This document shows positions 32,630 through 41,437 of a stretch of 64,000 nt of DNA, piece after piece (positions within the stretch are counted from its first letter, which is position 1; every line of letters starts with the position of its first letter). The translations under genes and the position numbers were made by a program. Below the pieces are notes generated by a model, which saw only the letters and a program-made list of their open reading frames with translations, was not told where the DNA came from and searched no databases. Source of the DNA: Pantoea cypripedii (GTDB lineage: Bacteria > Pseudomonadota > Gammaproteobacteria > Enterobacterales > Enterobacteriaceae); NCBI RefSeq assembly GCF_011395035.1, contig NZ_CP024768.1, forward strand, positions 1,299,377 through 1,363,376. The letters are read 5' to 3'.

Positions 32630-32657
32630 TTGTGCTTATTTGTGCCTGGTTTACAAT
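32630..32657 (+). promoter_or_regulatory. Candidate mntR promoter
   Basis: TTGTGC (32630-32635), 16-bp spacer, TACAAT (32652-32657), 57 bp before the mntR ATG and just beyond the MntR boxes. Confidence 0.5.
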
Positions 32658-32714
32658 GAGCGCAGCCAGCCCGTACCGCAGTTCTGGTACGGCAAATAAT
32701 AAAGAGGAAGCTGA

Positions 32715-33173
32715 ATGAGTCGTCGTGCCAAGAGCGCCATCACCCCGCAACAGGGACCGCTTAAAGATATTGAGGAGCATGTCGAAGGATTTCGTCAGGT
32801 GCGCGAAGCGCATCGTCGTGAATTAATTGATGACTACGTTGAGTTAATCTCTGATTTAATTCGTGAATTTGGCGAAGCTCGCCAGGTTGATATGGCCGCC
32901 CGTCTTGGCGTCTCGCAACCTACGGTGGCGAAAATGCTGAAACGTCTCGGCAGTGCTGGCCTGGTGGAGCAGGTGCCGTATCGTGGTGTTTTCCTGACGC
33001 GTGAAGGCGAAAAACTGGCAGAAGAGAGCCGTGCGCGTCATCACATTGTGGAAACTTTCCTGTTGGCGCTGGGTATCAGCCCGGAAACGGCGCGTCGTGA
33101 TTCGGAAGGTATTGAACATCATGTCAGTGATGAAACCCTCGCCGTTTTCCAGAAATTCTATGAAAGTCGCTAA
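32715..33173 (+). CDS. mntR: Manganese-responsive regulator MntR
   Basis: A 152-residue DtxR-family regulator. The winged helix is VDMAARLGVSQPTVAKMLKRLGSAGLVEQVPYRGVFLT (about residues 56-93); metal ligands are expected in the dimerisation half (RARHHIVETFLLALG ... EGIEHHVSDE). With bound Mn it represses uptake genes and mntS. AAAGAGGAAG precedes the ATG. It is divergent from the mntS unit and followed by ybiR 24 bp downstream. Confidence 0.95.
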   Translation: MSRRAKSAITPQQGPLKDIEEHVEGFRQVREAHRRELIDDYVELISDLIREFGEARQVDMAARLGVSQPTVAKMLKRLGSAGLVEQVPYRGVFLTREGEKLAEESRARHHIVETFLLALGISPETARRDSEGIEHHVSDETLAVFQKFYESR

Positions 33174-33197
33174 CTTTTTTTAAGGCCTTCCGCCATC

Positions 33198-34307
33198 ATG
33201 CCCATCGTGCTTCGCTCTTTAATGCGTGATCGCATTTTGCATTTGCTGTTGTTACTGGGTGTGATGTTGCTGCCACTGGCGGATTTCCGCTGGCAGCAGT
33301 TACCCGGTGCCGTTGACTGGCATACCATCATGACGCTCACCGGGTTATTGATGCTGACCAAAGGCCTGGAAAACAGCGGTTATTTTGATGTGCTGGGTGC
33401 GCGCCTGATTCAGCGCTTCTCCCATGAGCGTGCGCTGGCGCTGTTTATGGTGTGTGCTGCCGCGCTGCTCTCGACCTTTCTCACCAATGATGTCGCGCTG
33501 TTTATTCTGGTGCCGCTGACGCTGACTTTACGTAAGTTCTCCCGCCTGCCGATTTCGCGTCTGATCATCTTCGAAGCACTGGCGGTGAATGCCGGATCGC
33601 TGTTGACTCCGGTGGGCAATCCGCAAAATATTTTGCTGTGGAGCCACGGTACGCTGAGCGTATCGGGGTTTATTCTGCAGATGCTGCCGCTTGCGGCCTG
33701 GCTGATGCTGACGCTGATGGCACTGACATGGTGGAGTTTTTCCGCGCGTACTATCCAGAAGCATGCCCAGACTGAGGCGCATCAGTGGCAAAAGCCGCTG
33801 TTTATTCTCAGCGTGGTGTTGTATCTGCTGTTTGTGGTGGCGCTGGAACTTAAGCTCACCGGTTGGGCATTGCTGCTGGTGGCAGGATGTTTTCTGTTGC
33901 TGGCACGTCAGGTGCTGGTCAGCATTGACTGGAGTCTGCTGCTGGTATTTGTCGCCATGTTTATCGACGTCTTTTTGTTGATGCATCTGCCGTGGTTACA
34001 ACCGCATTTCGCCGCCATTGGTCAGCTGGGTGATGGCGGGTTATACCTGCTGGCGATTGGTCTGTCGCAAATCATCAGCAATGTCCCCTCAACCATTCTG
34101 CTGTTGCAAAAAGTGCCACCCACTGAAGTGCTGGCCTGGGCGGTCAATATCGGTGGCTTTGGTCTGTTGCCCGGTTCGCTGGCGAATCTGATTGCGCTGC
34201 GTATGGCGCAGGATCGCCGCGTCTGGTGGCGCTTCCATCTGTTTTCATTGCCGATGCTGGCGTGGTCGATGCTGAGCGGCTGGCTATTGCTGCAGTGGCT
34301 GCGCTAA
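33198..34307 (+). CDS. ybiR: Predicted transporter YbiR (ArsB/NhaD-type)
   Basis: A 369-residue membrane protein with about ten to eleven helices, close to E. coli YbiR (372). FLTNDVALFILVPLTLTL, FEALAVNAGSLLTPVGNPQNILLW and SQIISNVPSTILLLQ are the two NDV/NP re-entrant regions of ion transporters in this superfamily. The substrate is unknown; its constant place behind mntR makes a metal or anion role possible. It starts 24 bp after mntR with a weak AAGG site. Confidence 0.9.
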   Translation: MPIVLRSLMRDRILHLLLLLGVMLLPLADFRWQQLPGAVDWHTIMTLTGLLMLTKGLENSGYFDVLGARLIQRFSHERALALFMVCAAALLSTFLTNDVALFILVPLTLTLRKFSRLPISRLIIFEALAVNAGSLLTPVGNPQNILLWSHGTLSVSGFILQMLPLAAWLMLTLMALTWWSFSARTIQKHAQTEAHQWQKPLFILSVVLYLLFVVALELKLTGWALLLVAGCFLLLARQVLVSIDWSLLLVFVAMFIDVFLLMHLPWLQPHFAAIGQLGDGGLYLLAIGLSQIISNVPSTILLLQKVPPTEVLAWAVNIGGFGLLPGSLANLIALRMAQDRRVWWRFHLFSLPMLAWSMLSGWLLLQWLR

Positions 34308-34481
34308 CCAGCGAATTCTCTCCTCATAGCGCGGTGAGCCGTCGCATATTCAGTATGTTATCGCGCATTTTTGCCGAAAATGCGCGCTTTCGCCGTTTTG
34401 TAAAGAAATACTGGAATTTGTCAATTTCTTATCTAAGGTTAAGTTGACCGTTTACGCCCGGGGATCGGGGCCAGGATTAAG

Positions 34482-34499
34482 ATGACAACTTATGAGTGA
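34482..34499 (+). other. Possible five-codon upstream ORF overlapping the pump operon start
   Basis: ATG-ACA-ACT-TAT-GAG-TGA (MTTYE) starts 5 bp after AGGA and ends inside the first codons of the adaptor gene, whose own ATG at 34492 has no good ribosome site. Translation coupling is possible. Confidence 0.35.
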
Positions 34500-35631
34500 T
34501 AACGAAAATCAGCCGGCAGCGCGCAACGCGCAGGATCCGCATCAGGCAGCAGAAGCTAACTCCCAACCATCAGATAACAATGAGCCGGAACGTAAACGAC
34601 CCGGCAAAAAGCCCCTGATTATCCTTGCGATTGTCGCGGTGATCATGCTGCTGGTGATTTTCTGGTTCTGGTTTAGCAACCGCAACATTGAAACCACCGA
34701 TGACGCATTTACGGAAGGTAATGCGGTCACGATCGCGCCAAAAGCCGCCGGTTATGTGGTGAAACTGCTGGTACGGGATAACCAGCGGGTGAAGCAAGGG
34801 GATTTGCTGGTGGAAATTGACCCGAGGGATAACATTGCGCAACGCGATCAGGCGCAGGCGCAACTTGGACTGGCGCAGGCGCAACTGCATCAGGCACAGG
34901 CGCAGCTGGCGCTGTCCCGCGTGCAGTATCCGGCGCAACGTGATCAGGCGTTAGCCGATCAGGCCAAAGCGCAGGCGAATTTGCTGAATGCGCAGGCCGA
35001 TTACCGTCGTCAGCGCGGCGTTGATCCGCGCGCGACCTCGCAGCGCAATATCGATACCGCCACGGTGCAATTACGTTCTGCCGAAGCCCAACTGCTGAGC
35101 GCGAAAGCGCAAGTGGAAGTGGCGTCGCAGGTGGCCTTGCAGATTCGTGCACAGGAAACCAACGTCGAAGCGCGTCAGCAACAGGTGGAGCAGGCCCAGG
35201 CGCAGTTGAATACCGCCGAACTGAATCTTTCCTATACCCAGGTGCGTGCGCCTTATGACGGTTTCGTCACCAAACGTAACGTGCATATTGGTTCGCTGGT
35301 GCAGGCAGGGACGGCGTTGTTCTCGCTGGTGTCACCGGATATCTGGATTACCGCCAACTTTAAAGAGTCGCAGCTGGAACGGATGAATCCGGGCGATAAA
35401 GTGGCGATCAGTGTCGATGCCTGGCCGAGCCTGAAGCTGGAAGGGCATGTAGATAGCATTCAGATGGGCACCGGTTCACGTTTCTCCACCTTCCCGGCTG
35501 AGAACGCGACGGGGAATTACGTCAAAATTGTCCAGCGCGTCCCGGTGAAAATCGTCATCGATAAAGGCCTTGATGCCAATCACCCGATGCCGCTTGGCTT
35601 GTCAGTTGAACCTAAGGTGACAGTGGAATGA
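34492..35631 (+). CDS. HlyD/EmrA-type efflux adaptor
   Basis: A 379-residue membrane fusion protein. A polar N-terminal tail is followed by one membrane helix (PLIILAIVAVIMLLVIFWF, about residues 41-60), a biotinyl-lipoyl hairpin (IAPKAAGYVVKLLVRDNQRV), a long Gln/Ala-rich coiled coil (about 115-245), then the second lipoyl half (YTQVRAPYDGFVTKRNVHIG) and a beta barrel. It links the inner-membrane pump to the outer-membrane channel. First gene of a three-gene operon overlapping the pump gene by 4 bp. No regulator gene is adjacent. Confidence 0.9.
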   Translation: MSDNENQPAARNAQDPHQAAEANSQPSDNNEPERKRPGKKPLIILAIVAVIMLLVIFWFWFSNRNIETTDDAFTEGNAVTIAPKAAGYVVKLLVRDNQRVKQGDLLVEIDPRDNIAQRDQAQAQLGLAQAQLHQAQAQLALSRVQYPAQRDQALADQAKAQANLLNAQADYRRQRGVDPRATSQRNIDTATVQLRSAEAQLLSAKAQVEVASQVALQIRAQETNVEARQQQVEQAQAQLNTAELNLSYTQVRAPYDGFVTKRNVHIGSLVQAGTALFSLVSPDIWITANFKESQLERMNPGDKVAISVDAWPSLKLEGHVDSIQMGTGSRFSTFPAENATGNYVKIVQRVPVKIVIDKGLDANHPMPLGLSVEPKVTVE

Positions 35632-37196
35632 GTGCAAGCCAGAGCTGGAAACCCGCCAGCAATCCCTGGCTGGTCGCAATCATGGTTACGCTGGCGGTGT
35701 TTATGGAGATCCTCGACACCACCATTGTTAACGTCGCTTTGCCGCATATCGCGGGATCGCTCTCCTCAAGTTATGACGAGTCCACCTGGGTGCTGACTTC
35801 TTACCTGGTGGCAAACGGTATCGTACTGCCGATCTCGGCCTTCTTTACCCGCCTGTTTGGCCGCAAGCAGTTCTTCATGATCTGTATCGTGATGTTCACC
35901 GTCTGTTCATTCCTGTGCGGCATTGCCACCGAACTGTGGCAAATCATATTGTTCCGTGTGCTACAGGGCTTCTTCGGCGGGGGCTTGCAACCGACACAGC
36001 AATCGGTGTTGCTCGACTATTTCAAACCGGAAGATCGCGGCAAGGCATTTGGCCTCTCCTCCATTGCGATCATCGTGGCTCCGGTGATTGGTCCGACGCT
36101 CGGTGGCTGGATCACCGACAACTACAGCTGGCGCTGGGTGTTCTTTATCAATATTCCGGTGGGGATTCTCACGGTGCTGGCCATTTACCAGCTGCTGGAA
36201 GATCCGCCGTGGGAAAGTAAGTGGAGCAAAGGCCGCCTGAAGATCGATTATATCGGCATCGGGTTGATCACCATCGGGCTGGGCTGTTTGCAGGTGATGC
36301 TGGATCGTGGCGAAGATGAAGACTGGTTCGCTTCCCACTTTATTCGTTTGTTTGCCGGGCTGGCGGTGGTCGGCATTGTCGGGGCGGTGTACTGGCTGTT
36401 GTACGTGCGTAAGCCGGTGGTGGATCTCACGGTGATGAAGGATCGCAACTTCTGGGTTGCCGGGCTGCTGATGGCGGGCATGGCGATGATTCTGTACGGC
36501 AGTTCGGTGGTGTTGCCACAGCTGGCGCAGCAGGATCTGGGGTATACCGCCACCTGGTCCGGGTTGGTGCTGTCGCCCGGGGCGGTGCTGATTGTGCTCA
36601 CCATCCCGCTGGTACTGAAGCTGATGCCAATCGTGCAGACGCGTTACATCATCGCCTTTGGCTTCACCTGTCTGACGCTGGCGTTTCTCTATTCCACCCG
36701 GCTGACGCCGAATGTGGACTTCACCACGCTGGTGCTGATGCGTAGCGCCCAGTCGATCGGCCTCGGCTTCCTGTTTGTGCCGCTCACCACCATTGCTTTT
36801 GTCACCATACCGCAGCGCCTGAATGCCGATGCGGCGGCGTTGTTTACCATGTTCCGTAACGTGGCCGGGTCGATTGGTATTTCACTCTCGACCGCAGCGA
36901 TCACCGAACGTATGCAGACGCAGTCGGCCAATATGGTGCATAACATGACGCCGCTGAATGAGCCGTTTAACCTGACGTTGCAGCACTGGGCGCAGGCCAT
37001 CCGTGATTACACCACTGCGGTGGGCGATCCGTTGACACTCGCCAGTGGTCAGCTTTATCAGGAGATGATTGCCCAGTCGCGCATTCTGGCTTATATCGAC
37101 GTGTTTATGGGGCTGAGTATCGTGGCGTTGCTGTTGATTCCTTTTTGTTGGTTGCTTTCGCCGATCAAGAGCGAAGGCAGTGCAGGAGCACATTAA
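35628..37196 (+). CDS. EmrB/QacA-type MFS multidrug efflux pump
   Basis: A 522-residue DHA2 transporter with 14 predicted helices. Family motifs are FMEILDTTIVNVALPHIA in helix 1, motif A-like ARLFGRKQ in the first loop, and GGLQPTQQSV / APVIGPTLGGWI (motif C) in helix 5. It is a proton-driven drug exporter by family; the substrate is not known. Works with the adaptor and the lipoprotein on either side. Confidence 0.92.
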   Translation: MSASQSWKPASNPWLVAIMVTLAVFMEILDTTIVNVALPHIAGSLSSSYDESTWVLTSYLVANGIVLPISAFFTRLFGRKQFFMICIVMFTVCSFLCGIATELWQIILFRVLQGFFGGGLQPTQQSVLLDYFKPEDRGKAFGLSSIAIIVAPVIGPTLGGWITDNYSWRWVFFINIPVGILTVLAIYQLLEDPPWESKWSKGRLKIDYIGIGLITIGLGCLQVMLDRGEDEDWFASHFIRLFAGLAVVGIVGAVYWLLYVRKPVVDLTVMKDRNFWVAGLLMAGMAMILYGSSVVLPQLAQQDLGYTATWSGLVLSPGAVLIVLTIPLVLKLMPIVQTRYIIAFGFTCLTLAFLYSTRLTPNVDFTTLVLMRSAQSIGLGFLFVPLTTIAFVTIPQRLNADAAALFTMFRNVAGSIGISLSTAAITERMQTQSANMVHNMTPLNEPFNLTLQHWAQAIRDYTTAVGDPLTLASGQLYQEMIAQSRILAYIDVFMGLSIVALLLIPFCWLLSPIKSEGSAGAH

Positions 37197-37197
37197 A

Positions 37198-38721
37198 ATG
37201 AACAAGCCGTTGCGCTTTGCGCCGTCACTCACCGGGTTGGCGCTGCTGCTGGCCGGATGTGCGGTGGGTCCCGATTACCAGCCACCCCATGCGCAAACGC
37301 CGGGCAGTTACCACGATTTAGCGTCGCAGGAAGGTTCAAAACCGCTGTCAGCCGCCACCAATCCGCTGTGGTGGAAAACCTTTAATGACCCGCAACTCGA
37401 TAGCCTGATTACGCGTGCCATCGCCGATAACCTGACGCTGCAACAGGCGGTGCTGCGCATCGCTGGCGCTCGTGAACAGCTGGCGCAGGCGCGCGGTGGT
37501 TTATTTCCCACATTAAGCGGTTCCGCTAAGGTGACACGTCAGCAGCTTGGGTTGAAAGGTCTGCTGGAATCGAACGGGGTCTACGATCAGGTGGACAGCG
37601 ATGTGGCCGATCAGCTCAATGGCCTGACACACTCGGTAAATTTATATCAGGGCAGTTTCGATGCCAGCTGGGAACTGGATCTGTGGGGCAAAGTGCGGCG
37701 GCAGATGGAAATGGCCAATGCGGAGCAGCAGGCTGCGATTGAACAACGCAATGATGCGCTGGTGTCGCTACAGGCGGAAGTGGCGCGGGCTTATCTGCAA
37801 CTGCGCGGTGCGCAGGCGGTGCTGCAAACGCTGCAACAGCAAATCGACATTGCGCAGCAAACATCCGAGCTGACGCAAAGCCAGCAGCGTAATGGGATGG
37901 CTCCACTCACCGATGTGGAGAATGCCCGCGCGCAGCTGGCTTCGCTCAATGCGCAGCTGCCGCAGTATCAGGCGCAGGAACATCAGGCGATGAATGGTCT
38001 GGCGGTGTTACTGGGCAAAACGCCTGGTTCGCTGGATAACGAACTGGCGAACAATAAGCCGCTGCCGGTGTTGCCCAAACTGGTATCGGTCGGCATTCCT
38101 TCCACCCTGGCGCGTCGTCGCCCGGATATCCGCCAGGCCGAGGCCACACTGCACGCGCAAACCGCCAATATTGGTGTCTCGGTGGCGGAGCTGTTCCCCA
38201 GCCTGTCTCTCACCGGACAACTCGGGGTGCGCAACACCGATGCCAGCTATCTGGATAACTGGAGCAGCCACTTTTATAGCATCGGCCCCTCGCTATCGAT
38301 ACCGATCTTCCAGGGTGGGCAGCTGGTCGCCAACGTGAAACTGGCGCGTGCAGAACAGGCCAATGCTGCGCTGGCGTATCGCCAGACGGTGCTGACCGCA
38401 TTGCAGGACGTGGAAAATGCGCTGGTCAGCTACCGCGCCGATCAGCAACAGGTCACTGCGCTGCTTGAAACCACTGATGCGTTGCAACATGCTTTTGACC
38501 TTGCCACCGACAGCTATCGCCAGGGCATTTCGACCTTCCTTGACGTGCTGGATGCGCAACGTCAGCTGGCGCAGGCGCAGGCGCAATTAACACAAGCGCG
38601 GATGCAAACAGCCCTGGATTTGGTGGCGTTATATAAAGCCCTTGGCGGCGGCTGGGAACCTTATCAGAACGTCAATCTGCCGGACTATTCGGTGTTTGGT
38701 CCGGCGAGCACGGTGAACTAA
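37198..38721 (+). CDS. NodT/OprM-type outer membrane efflux lipoprotein
   Basis: A 507-residue TolC-like channel. The lipobox is LLAGC near residue 21, so the mature N terminus is a lipidated Cys followed by AVGPDYQPP. Two OEP repeats form the alpha barrel: PLWWKTFNDPQLDSLITRAIADN and ASWELDLWGKVRRQMEMA are hallmarks. The ATG at 37198 is 1 bp after the pump stop, with AGGAG 9 bp upstream. Completes a self-sufficient tripartite pump. Confidence 0.93.
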   Translation: MNKPLRFAPSLTGLALLLAGCAVGPDYQPPHAQTPGSYHDLASQEGSKPLSAATNPLWWKTFNDPQLDSLITRAIADNLTLQQAVLRIAGAREQLAQARGGLFPTLSGSAKVTRQQLGLKGLLESNGVYDQVDSDVADQLNGLTHSVNLYQGSFDASWELDLWGKVRRQMEMANAEQQAAIEQRNDALVSLQAEVARAYLQLRGAQAVLQTLQQQIDIAQQTSELTQSQQRNGMAPLTDVENARAQLASLNAQLPQYQAQEHQAMNGLAVLLGKTPGSLDNELANNKPLPVLPKLVSVGIPSTLARRRPDIRQAEATLHAQTANIGVSVAELFPSLSLTGQLGVRNTDASYLDNWSSHFYSIGPSLSIPIFQGGQLVANVKLARAEQANAALAYRQTVLTALQDVENALVSYRADQQQVTALLETTDALQHAFDLATDSYRQGISTFLDVLDAQRQLAQAQAQLTQARMQTALDLVALYKALGGGWEPYQNVNLPDYSVFGPASTVN

Positions 38722-38974
38722 TCCTCTCCGGGACCGCAGGTGTGAGCCTGCGGTTTCCTGTCTGATGAAACAAAAATTTTCATTTCAACTGTAATGTAAA
38801 ATTTAAATCAGGTGGCTTTGGCAATTTTGCCAGTCATTTTTGGTTGAACTGTGATCTGAGTCGCGTGTTAATGCATTGTTTATGACATGCTGCGCAAAAT
38901 TTAAATTTCATTATTATTCCTTACGGTGTAAATAATCTATTTTTACGGAATCTCATATCCGTCAAGGAGTCACT

Positions 38975-40456
38975 ATGTCCCGGGAAACTTACCTCACCCC
39001 CAACAAAGCATCGGGGCCGAATAGCTCAGCGCGCACTGAACCTTTTGTCAAAGTGATTGCATTGATTGCCACCCTGGGTGGCTTGCTATTTGGCTACGAC
39101 ACTGGCGTTATTTCTGGCGCATTGCTGTTTATGGGAGATGACCTGCATCTCACCCCGTTCACTACCGGTCTGGTGACCAGCAGCCTGCTGTTTGGTGCTG
39201 CCTTTGGTGCACTGGCTGCCGGACACTTTGCCGCCGCCGCCGGGCGGAGAAAAATTATTCTGGTGCTGGCCGTCATTTTTGCTCTTGGCGCGATCGGCAC
39301 CGCAATGGCACCCGATGTCGACTGGATGATTTTCTTCCGCCTGGTGCTGGGCGTGGCTGTGGGAGGCGCATCGGCCACGGTACCTGTGTACATCGCTGAA
39401 ATTGCCCCGGCGAACAAGCGCGGTCAACTGGTGACGTTACAGGAGCTGATGATCGTCTCGGGTCAGATGCTGGCGTATATCTCCAATGCCGGTTTCAATG
39501 CGGTGTGGGGAGGAGATACCACCTGGCGCTGGATGCTGGCGGTGGCAACCTTGCCTGCCGTGCTGCTGTGGTTTGGTATGCTGTTTATGCCCGATTCACC
39601 GCGCTGGTATGCGATGAAGGGGCGTCTGGCTGAGGCGCGTAAGGTGTTGGAGCGCACGCGCGCACCGCAGGACGTGGAGTGGGAACTGACGGAAATCGAA
39701 GAAACCCTTACTGAGGAACAACACACGCAGCGCCCGCGTCTGCGCGATTTGCGTAAACCCTGGCTGATAAAATTGTTCCTGATTGGTCTGGGGATTGCGG
39801 TCATTCAGCAGCTAACCGGCGTCAATACCATTATGTACTACGCCCCCACCATGCTGAAGGCCGTCGGGATGAGCGATAACGCCGCGCTGTTTGCCACCAT
39901 CGCCAACGGGGTGATTTCGGTGCTGATGACGTTTGTCGGTATCTGGCTGTTGGGGCGCATCGGGCGTCGTACTATGACGATGATTGGTCAGTTTGGTTGT
40001 ACCGCCTGTCTGGTGTTTATTGGCGCGGTAAGTTACCTGATGCCGGAAACGATTAATGGCCAGCCAGATGCCTTGCGCAGTTATATGGTACTGCTGGGCA
40101 TGTTAATGTTTCTGAGCTTTCAGCAGGGGGCATTGTCACCCGTCACCTGGTTGTTGTTGTCTGAAATTTTCCCTACCCGTTTGCGGGGTATTTTTATGGG
40201 TGGTGCCGTTTTTGCTATGTGGATCGCCAATTTCCTTATCTCGCTGATGTTCCCGATTTTGCTGGCTACTGTCGGTTTATCCGGCGCGTTCTTTATTTTT
40301 GCTGCCATTGGCATCGGTGGAGCCATTTTTGTTATTCGCTGTGTCCCGGAAACGCGTAACCGCTCGCTGGAACAGATTGAACATTATTTACACGACTGGC
40401 TGTCGGATGAAGAACCGCAACCCCGGCTCACGGAAGCGATGAAGAAAAGCTCCTGA
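38975..40456 (+). CDS. MFS sugar porter (IolT/GalP-like)
   Basis: A 493-residue transporter with 12 helices and all sugar-porter motifs: GGLLFGYDTGVISGAL (helix 1), AAGRRK after helix 2, a PVYIAEIAPANKRGQL segment, MPDSPRWYAMKGR before the central loop, IQQLTGVNTIMYYAPTM (helix 7) and VPETRNRSLEQIE after helix 12. Proton-sugar symport is the family function; myo-inositol, galactose or xylose are possible. It stands alone with its own terminator, behind a 253-bp AT-rich gap in which no gene was seen. Confidence 0.88.
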   Translation: MSRETYLTPNKASGPNSSARTEPFVKVIALIATLGGLLFGYDTGVISGALLFMGDDLHLTPFTTGLVTSSLLFGAAFGALAAGHFAAAAGRRKIILVLAVIFALGAIGTAMAPDVDWMIFFRLVLGVAVGGASATVPVYIAEIAPANKRGQLVTLQELMIVSGQMLAYISNAGFNAVWGGDTTWRWMLAVATLPAVLLWFGMLFMPDSPRWYAMKGRLAEARKVLERTRAPQDVEWELTEIEETLTEEQHTQRPRLRDLRKPWLIKLFLIGLGIAVIQQLTGVNTIMYYAPTMLKAVGMSDNAALFATIANGVISVLMTFVGIWLLGRIGRRTMTMIGQFGCTACLVFIGAVSYLMPETINGQPDALRSYMVLLGMLMFLSFQQGALSPVTWLLLSEIFPTRLRGIFMGGAVFAMWIANFLISLMFPILLATVGLSGAFFIFAAIGIGGAIFVIRCVPETRNRSLEQIEHYLHDWLSDEEPQPRLTEAMKKSS

Positions 40457-40482
40457 GCAATTTCGTGAAGTTGTCGTCACAG

Positions 40483-40507
40483 GCCGGTGAAATACCGGCT
40501 TTTTTTA
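40483..40507 (+). terminator. Intrinsic terminator of the sugar porter gene
   Basis: GCCGGT-GAAAT-ACCGGC followed by seven T, 27 bp after the stop. Confidence 0.9.
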
Positions 40508-40849
40508 TGGCATTGTTTGTGAAAAAGTGACTTAGCTTTGCCATCACATAAATAAAATCGGCTAGTGAAAACATGTTTTTGTCAGGTTATTAATCTTTGT
40601 TTACCATTATGTTCACTTCTGCGTCAGCCTGAATGCCGACTTAAAATCGATGCAAGTTCCTTCGGGTGGTACAGGTTATGGGCTTAATTCAGGCTTAATA
40701 AAAGCGGTTTAACCGATTTAATCAACCGCGGGATCAATATTGTCATCACTTAAGAATTATCCGCGATGTAAAATTAATTTGTTTTTTTATTTGAATTGGG
40801 TAGTCTTGCCGCTACAGTTTATTTAAACCCCTTAAGCAAGGACATTGTG
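40508..40849. other. AT-rich region upstream of the H-NS-like gene
   Basis: About 340 bp without a gene. It is markedly AT-rich (for example around 40741-40800), as expected for the self-regulated promoter of an H-NS-type gene, but no clear -35/-10 pair could be chosen. No palindromic repeat or small coding frame with a good ribosome site was seen. Confidence 0.5.
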
Positions 40850-41251
40850 ATGAGTGACGCATTTAAAGTTCTGAACAACATTCGTACATTACGTGCGCAG
40901 GCGCGTGAACTGCCGCTGACCGATCTGGAAGAAATTCTGGAAAAATTAACCGTGGTAGTCACTGAGCGTCGTGACGAAGTTGAAGCTGAAGAATTACAGA
41001 ATCGCGAAAAAGAAGAAAAACTGTCTAAATACCGCGAAATGCTGTTGGCTGATGGCATCGACCCGAACGAATTACTGGGCGCACTGGATACCGGTAAAAA
41101 ACGCGCTAAGCGTGCACCGCGTCCGGCAAAATATTCTTACACTGATGAGAACGGTGAAGAGAAATCCTGGACGGGTCAGGGTCGTACTCCGGCAGCGATT
41201 AAAAAGGCGCTGGACGCTGGCAAAAGCCTCGACAGTTTCCTGATCAAATAA
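40850..41251 (+). CDS. H-NS/StpA family nucleoid protein
   Basis: A 133-residue xenogeneic silencer. The N-terminal oligomerisation domain (LNNIRTLRAQARELPLTDLEEILEKL, coiled coil to about residue 64), REMLLADGIDPNELL in the second dimer site, a basic linker (KKRAKRAPRPAKYSY), and the C-terminal DNA-binding domain with the AT-hook-like loop WTGQGRTPAAIKKAL are all present. It is closer to H-NS than StpA in pattern. E. coli has no H-NS-type gene here, so this is probably an additional copy. AAGGA precedes the ATG at 40850. Confidence 0.93.
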   Translation: MSDAFKVLNNIRTLRAQARELPLTDLEEILEKLTVVVTERRDEVEAEELQNREKEEKLSKYREMLLADGIDPNELLGALDTGKKRAKRAPRPAKYSYTDENGEEKSWTGQGRTPAAIKKALDAGKSLDSFLIK

Positions 41252-41274
41252 TCTGCACAATCCTTGTAGACGGG

Positions 41275-41307
41275 AGCCGGGGGTGATACTCACCTTCGGC
41301 TTTTTTA
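41275..41307 (+). terminator. Intrinsic terminator of the H-NS-like gene
   Basis: AGCCGGGGGTGA-TAC-TCACCTTCGGCT (with G-U pairs) followed by a run of T. Confidence 0.85.
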
Positions 41308-41437
41308 TTTCTGTCGTAGCAACAATACGCTACCGGCCAACCGCACAAGCTGGCAGGCGCAGTGGTGGCATCCTGGTGCCTGCTTCTGGCATAATGCCCG
41401 CTGTTTTTTCCTCCACTGCGTAACAAAGGTCAATGCC

